Below are positions 1 through 6,419 of a stretch of DNA of 10,900 nucleotides, piece by piece. The position numbers and the translations under genes are program-made. The stretch covers positions 1-10,900 of the forward strand of contig NZJA01000008.1 of the NCBI GenBank assembly GCA_002691835.1, given 5' to 3'. Under the pieces are notes generated by a model, which was given only the letters and a program-made list of their open reading frames with translations, did not search any database and was not told the origin of the DNA. The first letter of the stretch is position 1, and each line of letters starts with the position of its first letter. This DNA comes from Planctomycetota bacterium (GTDB taxonomy: Bacteria > Planctomycetota > UBA8108 > UBA1146).

Positions 1-1031
1 AAGTTTGTTTGCTGGAAAACGGGCAAGAACTGGTCATTCTCACTTCTGAGAAGAACCCGCCTAACTCCTGATTTTCGGATCAACATCGCATTCGTGAGGT
101 TTTCGGTATCGTCTGCTCCCAATGCGAGGAAGTAATCAGCTTCGCCAATCTCGTTCTCTGTAACGAAGTCACGATCGGCAATATTGCCGTGAAGAACGAG
201 CGCTCGAGATAGTTCTTCCGAAGCCTTTTCCGCCAAATTTCGATCTTTCTCAACGATGATCAACGATTTTATCGATCGAATTTCCTCGATCCGGCGAGCC
301 ACCTCAAGGCCGAGACGGGTTGCGCCAGCGATGACCACTTTCTCTACTTTTTCCGTTTCGGGATGGACCAGTTCGCGGAAATGCTCGAATTGACTCTCCG
401 GCATGAGGACGTAGATATGGTCACCGGCAATCAGGCGATCATCTCCCCTGGGAATCATGAGATCGTCACCTCTGAAAATTGCGACGATCAAACCCAGCTT
501 TTTGGGATCATGGTGCTTTCGCAAATCTTTAAGAACGATGCCATCAAGAGCAGAACCCTCTGAGATGACATACCCCCAAAGAAACAATTTATCTTGAGCG
601 AAAGTCGAAACATCGAAAGCTCCAGGATGCTGAACTAGTCGCTGAATTTTTTCAGCTGTTACTGCAATGGGATTGACGGAAGCATCTGCTCCGCATTTTT
701 CCATCAGCTCAGCATTTCCTGATAACTCAGAGTTACGGAGGCGGACCACACATTTGGAAGCTCCCAAATGTTTCGCCAGAAGGCTTACAGTAATATTAGT
801 TTCATCGCGATCAGTCACGGCGATGACGAGGTCAGCACTATCAACCTTCGCCTGACGAAGAATGCGTAGACTTGCGGCATTTCCCTGAATCGCCTGAACA
901 TTCAAACGATCATCAATACGTTGAATCAATTCGCTATTCGAATCGATAATCGTCATCTTGTGGCTCTCGGCAGACAATCTCTCTGCGAGATGAAAACCGA
1001 CCACTCCGGCTCCTACAACGACGATGCGCAT
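1..1031 (-). CDS. trkA: Trk potassium uptake regulatory protein TrkA (3' end cut off)
   Basis: This is the cytoplasmic NAD(H)-binding subunit that gates the TrkH/TrkG-type K+ channel. The visible 343 codons show an N-terminal Rossmann (TrkA_N) domain beginning MRIVVVGAGVVGFHLAE, with the GxGxxG dinucleotide loop at residues 7-12. It continues through the typical DRDETN stretch to about residue 125. A TrkA_C (RCK-C) domain follows, ending near DRLIAGDHIYVLMP. A second Rossmann domain then starts at KVVIAGATRLGLEVARRIEE and continues to the window edge. The usual TrkA is about 450-460 residues, so only the last TrkA_C domain is missing. The start is supported by GGGAGGT a few bases upstream. 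The second Rossmann loop reads GATRLG, so its middle glycine is absent and it may not bind dinucleotide. No channel subunit gene is visible; it may lie beyond the left edge. The gene is divergent from the ppiC-like gene. The family call is very secure. Confidence 0.95.
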   Translation of the reverse strand, partial: MRIVVVGAGVVGFHLAERLSAESHKMTIIDSNSELIQRIDDRLNVQAIQGNAASLRILRQAKVDSADLVIAVTDRDETNITVSLLAKHLGASKCVVRLRNSELSGNAELMEKCGADASVNPIAVTAEKIQRLVQHPGAFDVSTFAQDKLFLWGYVISEGSALDGIVLKDLRKHHDPKKLGLIVAIFRGDDLMIPRGDDRLIAGDHIYVLMPESQFEHFRELVHPETEKVEKVVIAGATRLGLEVARRIEEIRSIKSLIIVEKDRNLAEKASEELSRALVLHGNIADRDFVTENEIGEADYFLALGADDTENLTNAMLIRKSGVRRVLLRSENDQFLPVFQQTN

Positions 1032-1055
1032 TCCAACCTCCCGGCCTCGAATCAT

Positions 1056-1069
1056 GCGGTTGCAACCGC
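1056..1069. promoter_or_regulatory. 14-bp perfect palindrome upstream of trkA, candidate operator
   Basis: The sequence GCGGTTGCAACCGC equals its own reverse complement over 14 bases. It lies 25 bases upstream of the trkA start codon, where a repressor site or 5' UTR element would be expected. No regulator family can be named from it. The palindrome is seen directly; the function is inference. Confidence 0.35.
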
Positions 1070-1078
1070 GAGAGGCCC

Positions 1079-1131
1079 AGACCCTCTGATGATAGGGTAA
1101 TTCACAAAAATCTCCATGATTCCGAGGGTCT
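1079..1131. repeat. Spaced inverted repeat AGACCCTC / GAGGGTCT in the trkA-ppiC intergenic region
   Basis: Eight-base arms at 1079-1086 and 1124-1131 are exact reverse complements, separated by 37 bases. The next outward bases (CC before, CTGG after) extend the match only with a two-base bulge. There is no T-run after either arm, so it does not look like a terminator. It could be a pair of half-sites or an RNA stem in one of the two divergent leaders. Confidence 0.3.
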
Positions 1132-1167
1132 CTGGATCTTTAACCCGGGAAGTTTATCCTCATTCAA

Positions 1168-1185
1168 AGAACTGATTACAGTTCT
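1168..1185. promoter_or_regulatory. Inverted repeat AGAACTG-ATTA-CAGTTCT upstream of the ppiC-like gene
   Basis: Two perfect 7-base arms flank a 4-base centre, ending 48 bases before the start codon of the ppiC-like gene. This is the geometry of either a dimeric-repressor operator or a small leader hairpin. The right arm runs into TTCTGG (1182-1187), which can instead pair with CCAGAA (1200-1205), so two mutually exclusive stems are possible. No promoter box could be placed with confidence around it. Confidence 0.35.
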
Positions 1186-1233
1186 GGGACCGATGAACTC
1201 CAGAATTCCCGCACCTGCTATTAGGAGGAAGCG

Positions 1234-2319
1234 ATGAATCTCAAGCCACGAGCTGTTGAAATCGACCGGAGAGAGCCAGACTTTGGCAAGGATTTCGGCT
1301 CATCGATCGCTCGCTCCTATCTTTTGTGGAGCTTTCTCTGTGCCTTTATGGCCATTTCCGCAAATACCGCTGTGGCTCAAGAATTACCACTACAGAACGG
1401 CTTTGCGGCAAAAGTTAATGGTGAGGTCATCACTCTTGCTGAAGTGATGAAACTGATCGATCGTCGCCTGGAGCCGAATATGGGTCGGATTCCCGACTCA
1501 GTTCTCGACGTAGAACGTGAAAAACTGAAACCGGTCGTTCTTCGTGAACTGATCGAGAGAAGATTGATGGTCCAACAAGCAAACCGAAATGGCATCACTC
1601 TCCCGGAAAATGCTGTCGATGATTATTTACAGCGAACAGTTGATCGCCTCAGTCGGGTGGAGGGCACCCGATTTTCCATCGACGATTACCTTTTCCTGTG
1701 GAAACAGCAGTTCGGGGAAAGCGAAGTTCAGCTCAGGAAGAACCTCGGCGAAGAAATTCTGATTTCAGAACTGAAAGATCTCAAACTCAACATCTCAACC
1801 AGTATCTCGCCACGGCAGTTGCGTGACTATTACCGTATGAATGTCGATCAATTTACACAGGATGGATCTGTGACTTTTCGGCAACTGCTCGTTCCTTTGA
1901 ATGATCAAGACCATGGAAAGATCATACGACAAGTCGATGAAGATCTTTCGTCTGGCAGCGCCATCACCGATTTGATCAGTAAATTTTCCAGCGGCCCCCG
2001 CTCTGATCAAGGCGGGCTCTATCAACTAAAAGAGAGTCAACTCGAGGACCGATTTCCGCCTGTTCCTGAAGTCGTCAGAGGACTTCAAGTCGGCCAAATG
2101 TCTGAGTGGTTCAATTGCCGCGGATACTCTCACAAAATTCTTTTGGAGGAGCGAATCCCGGGGGGCCCACTGAGCTTTGAAAACGCTCAAGGGCAAATTC
2201 GGGCCATTCTTCGTCAAGAAATCCGCGAAAAGAAGCGCGTGAAATTTGAGCGGGAACTGTGGAAGAAAGCTCAAGTCGAGTTGTTTATTCCTGGAGTCGA
2301 GATTCCGAAATTTTCCTGA
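1234..2319 (+). CDS. SurA/PpiC-like exported peptidyl-prolyl isomerase or chaperone
   Basis: This is probably a periplasmic folding factor for exported or outer-membrane proteins. The 361-residue protein has an unusually long polar N-terminus (1-27), then a hydrophobic stretch (about 28-44) and a signal peptidase site at AVA|QE (residue 48). Residues 57-200 fit the SurA N-terminal chaperone fold: AKVNGEVITLAEV, then a helical region with RELIERRLMVQQA. Residues about 213-305 fit a parvulin rotamase domain, with the GG of SDQGGLYQL and the LQVGQMSEWFNCRGYSHKIL end. The parvulin histidine usually found in the first strand is absent (FRQLLVP), and the terminal GYH motif is GYSHK, so isomerase activity is uncertain and the chaperone role may dominate. 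AGGAGG at 1223-1228 supports the start. A gap of 39 bases without a terminator separates it from the next gene, so the two are probably cotranscribed. Confidence 0.82.
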   Translation: MNLKPRAVEIDRREPDFGKDFGSSIARSYLLWSFLCAFMAISANTAVAQELPLQNGFAAKVNGEVITLAEVMKLIDRRLEPNMGRIPDSVLDVEREKLKPVVLRELIERRLMVQQANRNGITLPENAVDDYLQRTVDRLSRVEGTRFSIDDYLFLWKQQFGESEVQLRKNLGEEILISELKDLKLNISTSISPRQLRDYYRMNVDQFTQDGSVTFRQLLVPLNDQDHGKIIRQVDEDLSSGSAITDLISKFSSGPRSDQGGLYQLKESQLEDRFPPVPEVVRGLQVGQMSEWFNCRGYSHKILLEERIPGGPLSFENAQGQIRAILRQEIREKKRVKFERELWKKAQVELFIPGVEIPKFS

Positions 2320-2358
2320 ACTCGCCCTGACTAAAGAAACTGTTCACAAGGAGAAGCC

Positions 2359-3195
2359 ATGAATCTATGGACGGTTTCAGTTGTCATTCTGCTCTTCCAG
2401 ATTCCCGATACGGAACCCGCAAAAACGTTCACGGTTAGTTCCGATACCTACAACCTCACAACTCGTTCCCGTGAAGTGACAAACACGTATGGGCGAGAGC
2501 AACTCATCCTCTACAGCGTCTACAAAAATGGTGATTTCCTGCACCCATCGAAACAGGATGCTGGCAGATTCTTCAGCTGCCCCTTCGACAGAACTGTCGA
2601 GATTAAAAACATCTTCTCCGAAGAGCGGCAAATTGGCTGGATGCTGGTGGGTGGAGGGATTTGCGGGAACACCTTTTCCTACAGGATTGAACTGATCATT
2701 CCCAGAACCAGTGAACACTATCCCGAATATCACCACTTCACTTTTATCAGCAAAGTCATTCCCAATCTGATCCCCACTGAGAAGGGTGCAAAGATCTGTT
2801 TTTTCGAACAGAACTGGGGTGGTGGCGGAACCGCTACCAGCTTCTATGTGCCCAAAAAACTAGAGATTGATGTGACTGGTGGTCGAGCAGAAATCAGAAA
2901 AGGGGATGTCTTCGAAAATCTCGACTACTTTGAATGTGAATCCGGCAAACCCGGATCTGGAACAAAGACTTTTCTGGGCCCCTTCGTTGCCGGGCTTGAA
3001 GCGGTGAACCCTGATCTGATGCGCGACGCTCTCCAGTACTACAACGAAGATGATCGAGACTGGTATGACGTACATTTCAAGGATGGAAGCCTTGAAGGAA
3101 TGAAATCACTGGTGACCAAGGTCGAGGCTTTGCGCTCACTCCACGAAGAAGTGAAAAACGTGGTCGACTGGGATCTGGGCCCACAACCCGAGTGA
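2359..3195 (+). CDS. Unrecognised exported protein, 278 aa
   Basis: I do not recognise a family. The N-terminus (MNLWTVSVVILLFQ) is hydrophobic and looks like a short signal sequence, although it lacks the usual positive charge and has no clear cleavage site or lipobox. The rest is mixed strand-like sequence. It has a glycine-rich WMLVGGGICGN segment at about 94-103, a QNWGGGG turn at about 151-157, cysteines at 74, 102, 147 and 193 that could form two disulfides in the periplasm, and a charged helical C-terminus (about 215-272). AAGGAG at 2348-2353 gives a good ribosome site. It follows the ppiC-like gene closely on the same strand. That suggests a shared transcript and perhaps a client or partner of the folding factor, but this is guilt by association only. 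The reading frame is clearly coding because of its length and ribosome site. Confidence 0.75.
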   Translation: MNLWTVSVVILLFQIPDTEPAKTFTVSSDTYNLTTRSREVTNTYGREQLILYSVYKNGDFLHPSKQDAGRFFSCPFDRTVEIKNIFSEERQIGWMLVGGGICGNTFSYRIELIIPRTSEHYPEYHHFTFISKVIPNLIPTEKGAKICFFEQNWGGGGTATSFYVPKKLEIDVTGGRAEIRKGDVFENLDYFECESGKPGSGTKTFLGPFVAGLEAVNPDLMRDALQYYNEDDRDWYDVHFKDGSLEGMKSLVTKVEALRSLHEEVKNVVDWDLGPQPE

Positions 3196-3232
3196 TCCTC
3201 GAATGATCTTCACGAGTAGTGAATGGAATTAC

Positions 3233-3269
3233 AAAAAAAGAGCGCCGGAGGTCACCCCCCCGGCGCTTT
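3233..3269 (-). terminator. Rho-independent terminator for the minus-strand S41/LolA-like unit, possibly bidirectional
   Basis: Arms AGCGCCGG (3241-3248) and CCGGCGCT (3260-3267) form an 8-bp GC-rich stem with an 11-base loop that includes most of a run of seven C. Read on the minus strand, the stem is followed by seven T (complement of the A run 3233-3239), which is the classic signature. Read on the plus strand, only TTTG follows, so termination of the upstream plus-strand gene would be weaker. It sits in the convergent gap between genes ending at 3195 and 3312. Confidence 0.88.
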
Positions 3270-3311
3270 GAACTTAATTCAGTTCTGACAGATCTCTGAT
3301 TCCCTAAGATT

Positions 3312-4184
3312 CTACCGGCCGGATTCTTTTTTGGGCTCCTCAACCGTTTCTTCTTCTTTCGGCTTGTTGCGATCAACCAGTTTCTGAACCGGCTCGGGAA
3401 GCTTGAGAACTGCAGGATCAACTTCACCGTCATGTTCAACAGTCATGACCTGAACTTCCATATTCTGAACACCCTGTTTCATCTTCATTTGATAAGGGTA
3501 CATGATTCCATCCAACGCCTTGTAATCGGTCATCCAGATCTGCACGGGAATTTTGCCCATCGGTGATTCCAAAGTCATCGCGACTTTACGGGCCAGTCCA
3601 TCTTCGTTGGAAATCCAGTATTTATGGATTGATCCAGTCTTGGTTTTTAGATCATAGATAGTGCAAGGCACATCGTTGACCGTCTCTTCACCAGCCTTTT
3701 CTGCACTTTGATGATCGCGTGCCAACCAGAGAGCAGGCTGCAGACGCCCTGAACGAATCAGCTGATCTTTTTCTTTTCCGGTGAGAAGCCTGGGACCATT
3801 GATCGGATCCAGAGACCAGGCCACATCACCATGCAGCCCTTGCTGGAAATCCCCGTAGCCAGTGATGACCATCGACTCCAGGAAGTGCCCCTGACTATCG
3901 ACAAAGACGTTGAGGTCTGCTTCAAGACCGGCATCAGCAATCTTGACCTTGGAGCTCATCTTTCGATTCGAAAACTTCTCCAAAACCTCTCTGCCACCCA
4001 CCGCTTCGATGAACTTGTCCTGCAGCTCCAGCAACAGAGCCTTGCCAGCCTTGTCTGCTTCAGACGTATCTGCAACGGGTTCTTTCTTGACTTCGCCACC
4101 CGCATCTTGGGCCCATACCGGAGCGCAAAATGTACATAAAAAGAGAAGCAGTACTTTTGCTGCCCACTTGTCGATAGATCTCAT
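3312..4184 (-). CDS. Exported LolA-like (outer-membrane lipoprotein-sorting-like) protein
   Basis: The 290-residue protein has a clear signal peptide: MRSIDKWAAK, hydrophobic LLLFLCTFCAPV, cleavage VWA|QD after residue 25. A polar linker follows. From about residue 48 comes a region resembling the LolA/LolB-like half-barrel found in many exported proteins: KFIEAVGGREVLEKFSNRK, a strand-rich centre with GDFQQGLHGDVAWSLDP, then YDLKTKTGSIHKYWIS and YKALDGIMYPYQMKM. Such folds bind lipid acyl chains or similar hydrophobic ligands. The last 20 residues are Glu/Lys-rich and probably disordered. The frame is open further upstream to 4268, overlapping the preceding gene, but the start at 4184 is preferred because AAAGGAAA precedes it at good spacing and the signal peptide begins there. 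It lies 80 bases after the S41 gene with no terminator between, so the two are probably an operon. The fold assignment is moderate and the ligand unknown. Confidence 0.72.
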   Translation of the reverse strand: MRSIDKWAAKVLLLFLCTFCAPVWAQDAGGEVKKEPVADTSEADKAGKALLLELQDKFIEAVGGREVLEKFSNRKMSSKVKIADAGLEADLNVFVDSQGHFLESMVITGYGDFQQGLHGDVAWSLDPINGPRLLTGKEKDQLIRSGRLQPALWLARDHQSAEKAGEETVNDVPCTIYDLKTKTGSIHKYWISNEDGLARKVAMTLESPMGKIPVQIWMTDYKALDGIMYPYQMKMKQGVQNMEVQVMTVEHDGEVDPAVLKLPEPVQKLVDRNKPKEEETVEEPKKESGR

Positions 4185-4264
4185 CTGATTTCCTTTTCCT
4201 TTTGTCACAACCGTAAAGTATCGGTCTTTCACTCGTCTGAGATGAAGGTCACTATTTATCATCA

Positions 4265-5584
4265 TCACCGGATTTCAGACTCGGGTCCACCCGGTTTCCC
4301 CAGTATCCAATATGCTGCGCGAACCATGGTAGGATCTCCATATTCCCGAATCTGGTCGGGGTCGACCTCCAGAACTTCATCTGGCTCTACGCCGACTCCT
4401 TCCATTCGCTTCCCGGAAACCGAGACGTAATCAGCGATGGCCATCTGAAGCAAATCCTTATTAGGAAGACTTTTAATTAAGGATGGCAAGGCCGCACCTG
4501 CTGTCGTTCTTCCAAACAAACGGACACGGCCGATATCCCGAAGACCCTGAGCCATGATTTCGGAAGTAGAAGCACTGCCTTCATCGATCAGAATTGCCAC
4601 AGGCTTTTGCCAACCGTCAAGCCGCGGATTGACGACAAAATGCAATTCGTTACCTTTTTGCTTCATCGTTCCCAGCTCGAAACCTTCTTTTTCCACGAGC
4701 CAGCCGGCAAGTCCACAAGCCATCAGGCCTATCCCACCAGGATTACCTCGAATGTCGAAGATCATCCCATTCGCATCTCGATGTTCTTTTATGGCGTTTT
4801 CAAACCAAGGCATCACCTGCATCGGTCCGAAGAACGTGTTCAGTCGCAGATAAAGAATATTCCCATCGAGAATACGCTTTTCCATTTTGACCGTTACCGG
4901 GCTAATCAGACCCATCCCAACTTTTGGATGCTCGTCAGAAGGTGACTGAAATGTCAGGGAAACCGATCGGTCTCCATCGACTCCACGAACAAGATACTCT
5001 CTCTCTGTTCCAGATTCTCCAGAGCACACCGATTGAAGAGCTTGAATCGGAAGATAGCGACTTCCTGAATTGCTCCACTCCTTGATCAGAGGCTGAAGCT
5101 CTCTTTCGCCGACTTTGACAATTTCATCTCCAGGCTCAATTCCGACCTGCTCAGCGGCCCCGCCTTCTTCGATGCGGACAACGATGGCCCGCCCCTGAGA
5201 AACCCTCAGGATCATCCCGGCTTCGCCATCGCTCGGTTCCCTAGAAAGCTCTTCGCTCGCAGAATCAGGAATCACGCCAAAGTGAGACATTTCCAAACTT
5301 GCCAGCAATCTCCGCATTGCTTCGCGGGCTTCTTGAGCTGTTCGAGCCTCCTTGACTTGGTTCCGACAATCATCTTTGAGCCCCCCCCAGCATTTTTCCA
5401 GGTATTCAGGGTCCCAAAAAGTTCCCTCAATACTACGAGTCATATCATCAAATGACTCCAAGAATAAATCTTGCTCTTCAATAGAAAGGAGCTGAGATCG
5501 ATCAGGAATTCCTGAGCAACCCGAGAGGAAAAGTACCGCTAGCAGTAGAAAGATCGGTTCACGAAAAGATTGGTTCGATTGCAT
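4265..5584 (-). CDS. S41-family PDZ protease, predicted lipoprotein
   Basis: This is a predicted envelope-anchored serine protease of 439 residues. The N-terminus has a lipoprotein signal with lipobox LSGC (Cys23). A helical region (about 35-100) is followed by a PDZ domain (about 120-166, AIVVRIEEGGAAEQVGIEPGDEIVKV). The S41 core follows, with LRLNTF, IFDIRGNPGG (274-284), ILIDEGSASTSE (331-342) and EGVGVEPDEV (395-404). The likely nucleophile is Ser339. The position 25 residues later, where C-terminal processing proteases have their general-base Lys, is Ala364 (TTAGAALPS). Instead Ser100-His101 before the PDZ domain and Glu395 match the tricorn-type Ser-His-Ser-Glu tetrad in order and spacing, so it is probably active by that mechanism. 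The start at 5584 is chosen over an open extension to 5659 because GAAAGGT precedes it and the lipoprotein signal starts there. A run of eight G lies at codons 66-68. It is transcribed with the LolA-like gene. Confidence 0.9.
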   Translation of the reverse strand: MQSNQSFREPIFLLLAVLFLSGCSGIPDRSQLLSIEEQDLFLESFDDMTRSIEGTFWDPEYLEKCWGGLKDDCRNQVKEARTAQEAREAMRRLLASLEMSHFGVIPDSASEELSREPSDGEAGMILRVSQGRAIVVRIEEGGAAEQVGIEPGDEIVKVGERELQPLIKEWSNSGSRYLPIQALQSVCSGESGTEREYLVRGVDGDRSVSLTFQSPSDEHPKVGMGLISPVTVKMEKRILDGNILYLRLNTFFGPMQVMPWFENAIKEHRDANGMIFDIRGNPGGIGLMACGLAGWLVEKEGFELGTMKQKGNELHFVVNPRLDGWQKPVAILIDEGSASTSEIMAQGLRDIGRVRLFGRTTAGAALPSLIKSLPNKDLLQMAIADYVSVSGKRMEGVGVEPDEVLEVDPDQIREYGDPTMVRAAYWILGKPGGPESEIR

Positions 5585-5685
5585 GATTACCTTTCGGGAA
5601 TCCAAGGGTCTTCTTCCTTGGTATGGTATCAGGAACTTTCCGCTGTAGGGTACCTTCAACGAGGTGAAAAAATGGAGTTCAACTG
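5585..5685. promoter_or_regulatory. Divergent promoter region between the S41 gene and cutC
   Basis: These 101 bases must carry promoters for both directions. A small inverted repeat CCAAGG (5602-5607) / CCTTGG (5616-5621) lies 17 bases or more upstream of the S41 start, in its leader or promoter. I could not place convincing -35/-10 boxes for either gene. An ATG at 5671 opens only a four-codon frame overlapping the region just before the cutC start, and is not considered a gene. Confidence 0.3.
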
Positions 5686-6366
5686 ATGTCAGGATTTCCC
5701 GTCGAAATCTGCATTGACCAACCCGAGCATGCCCAGTTACTTCAGGGCACCTGCTGCCAACGCATCGAAATGTGCTCCAATCTGAACGATGATGGACTCA
5801 CTCCTTGCCCAACAGCAGTCGAGCAAGTCTGCGAAATGGGTTTTGACGTGGTTGCGATGGTCAGACCCAGACCTGGAAATTTCTGCTATTCCTACGACGA
5901 GCTCGCAACGATGAAAAGGTCGATTCCGGACTTGCTCTCCGCGGGGGCCTCGGGAATCGTTCTCGGACTCCTCGATTCCAGTGGCCGGATTCCCTTCGCT
6001 GACTTACAAAGTCTCGTCGCCGACTGCGATGGTCTCCCGGTCACTTTTCATCGGGCTTTTGATCATTGCTCCAATCGATCTGAAGATCTGGAAGTGGTCA
6101 TTCGGAGCGGCTGCAGAAGATTGCTGACCTCTGCGGGAGCAGAAACAGCCTGGGAGGGAAGACAGGAGCTCTCCAAACTGGTCCAACAAGCCCAAGGCCG
6201 GCTGGATGTGATCGCCGGGGGAGGCGTCAGACCCGGACATGCCGCTCGGTTGATCGAAGCCTCAGGCGTCCCATGGATTCACCTTTCTGCCCGTCGGGGC
6301 TCTCAGAGCCCCGACCTCGATCTGCTACTCGAGCTGACATCAGAACTGGCTTCCATCGATCGCTAA
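5686..6366 (+). CDS. cutC: CutC-family protein (copper homeostasis CutC homologue)
   Basis: This is a cytoplasmic TIM-barrel protein of the CutC/PF03932 family. It was historically linked to copper tolerance, but its true biochemical role is unsettled. It is not the choline trimethylamine-lyase that shares the name. The 226-residue length is close to the family norm. Family motifs are in order: QRIEMCSNLNDDGLTP (25-40), VAMVRPRPGNFCYS (56-69), GIVLGLLDSSGRI (90-102), TFHRAFD (120-126), LLTSAG (146-151), VIAGGGVRP (175-183) and IHLSAR (198-203). There is no signal peptide. The protein is Cys-rich for a cytosolic protein (Cys at 9, 23, 24, 30, 41, 49, 67, 114, 128, 143). GGAG at 5673-5676 precedes the ATG with about 9 bases of spacing. 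The next gene follows after 53 bases on the same strand, probably in the same transcript. Confidence 0.93.
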   Translation: MSGFPVEICIDQPEHAQLLQGTCCQRIEMCSNLNDDGLTPCPTAVEQVCEMGFDVVAMVRPRPGNFCYSYDELATMKRSIPDLLSAGASGIVLGLLDSSGRIPFADLQSLVADCDGLPVTFHRAFDHCSNRSEDLEVVIRSGCRRLLTSAGAETAWEGRQELSKLVQQAQGRLDVIAGGGVRPGHAARLIEASGVPWIHLSARRGSQSPDLDLLLELTSELASIDR

Positions 6367-6419
6367 CGACTCCCCCATCCCCGTGGTATCCTGAGATTTT
6401 CCCGGAAAGGTGAAGGTCC

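Noticed and set aside
1168..1185. A LexA (SOS) box, because of GAAC...GTTC
   Set aside because: The spacing between GAAC and GTTC is 8 bases; known LexA boxes of this type have 4, and the direct-repeat type does not match either.
3077..3439. A 120-residue minus-strand frame crossing the terminator
   Set aside because: It spans a strong Rho-independent terminator and overlaps the ends of two better-supported genes.
5686..6366. Choline trimethylamine-lyase CutC
   Set aside because: That enzyme is an approximately 840-residue glycyl radical protein; this one is a 226-residue TIM-barrel of the copper homeostasis CutC family.
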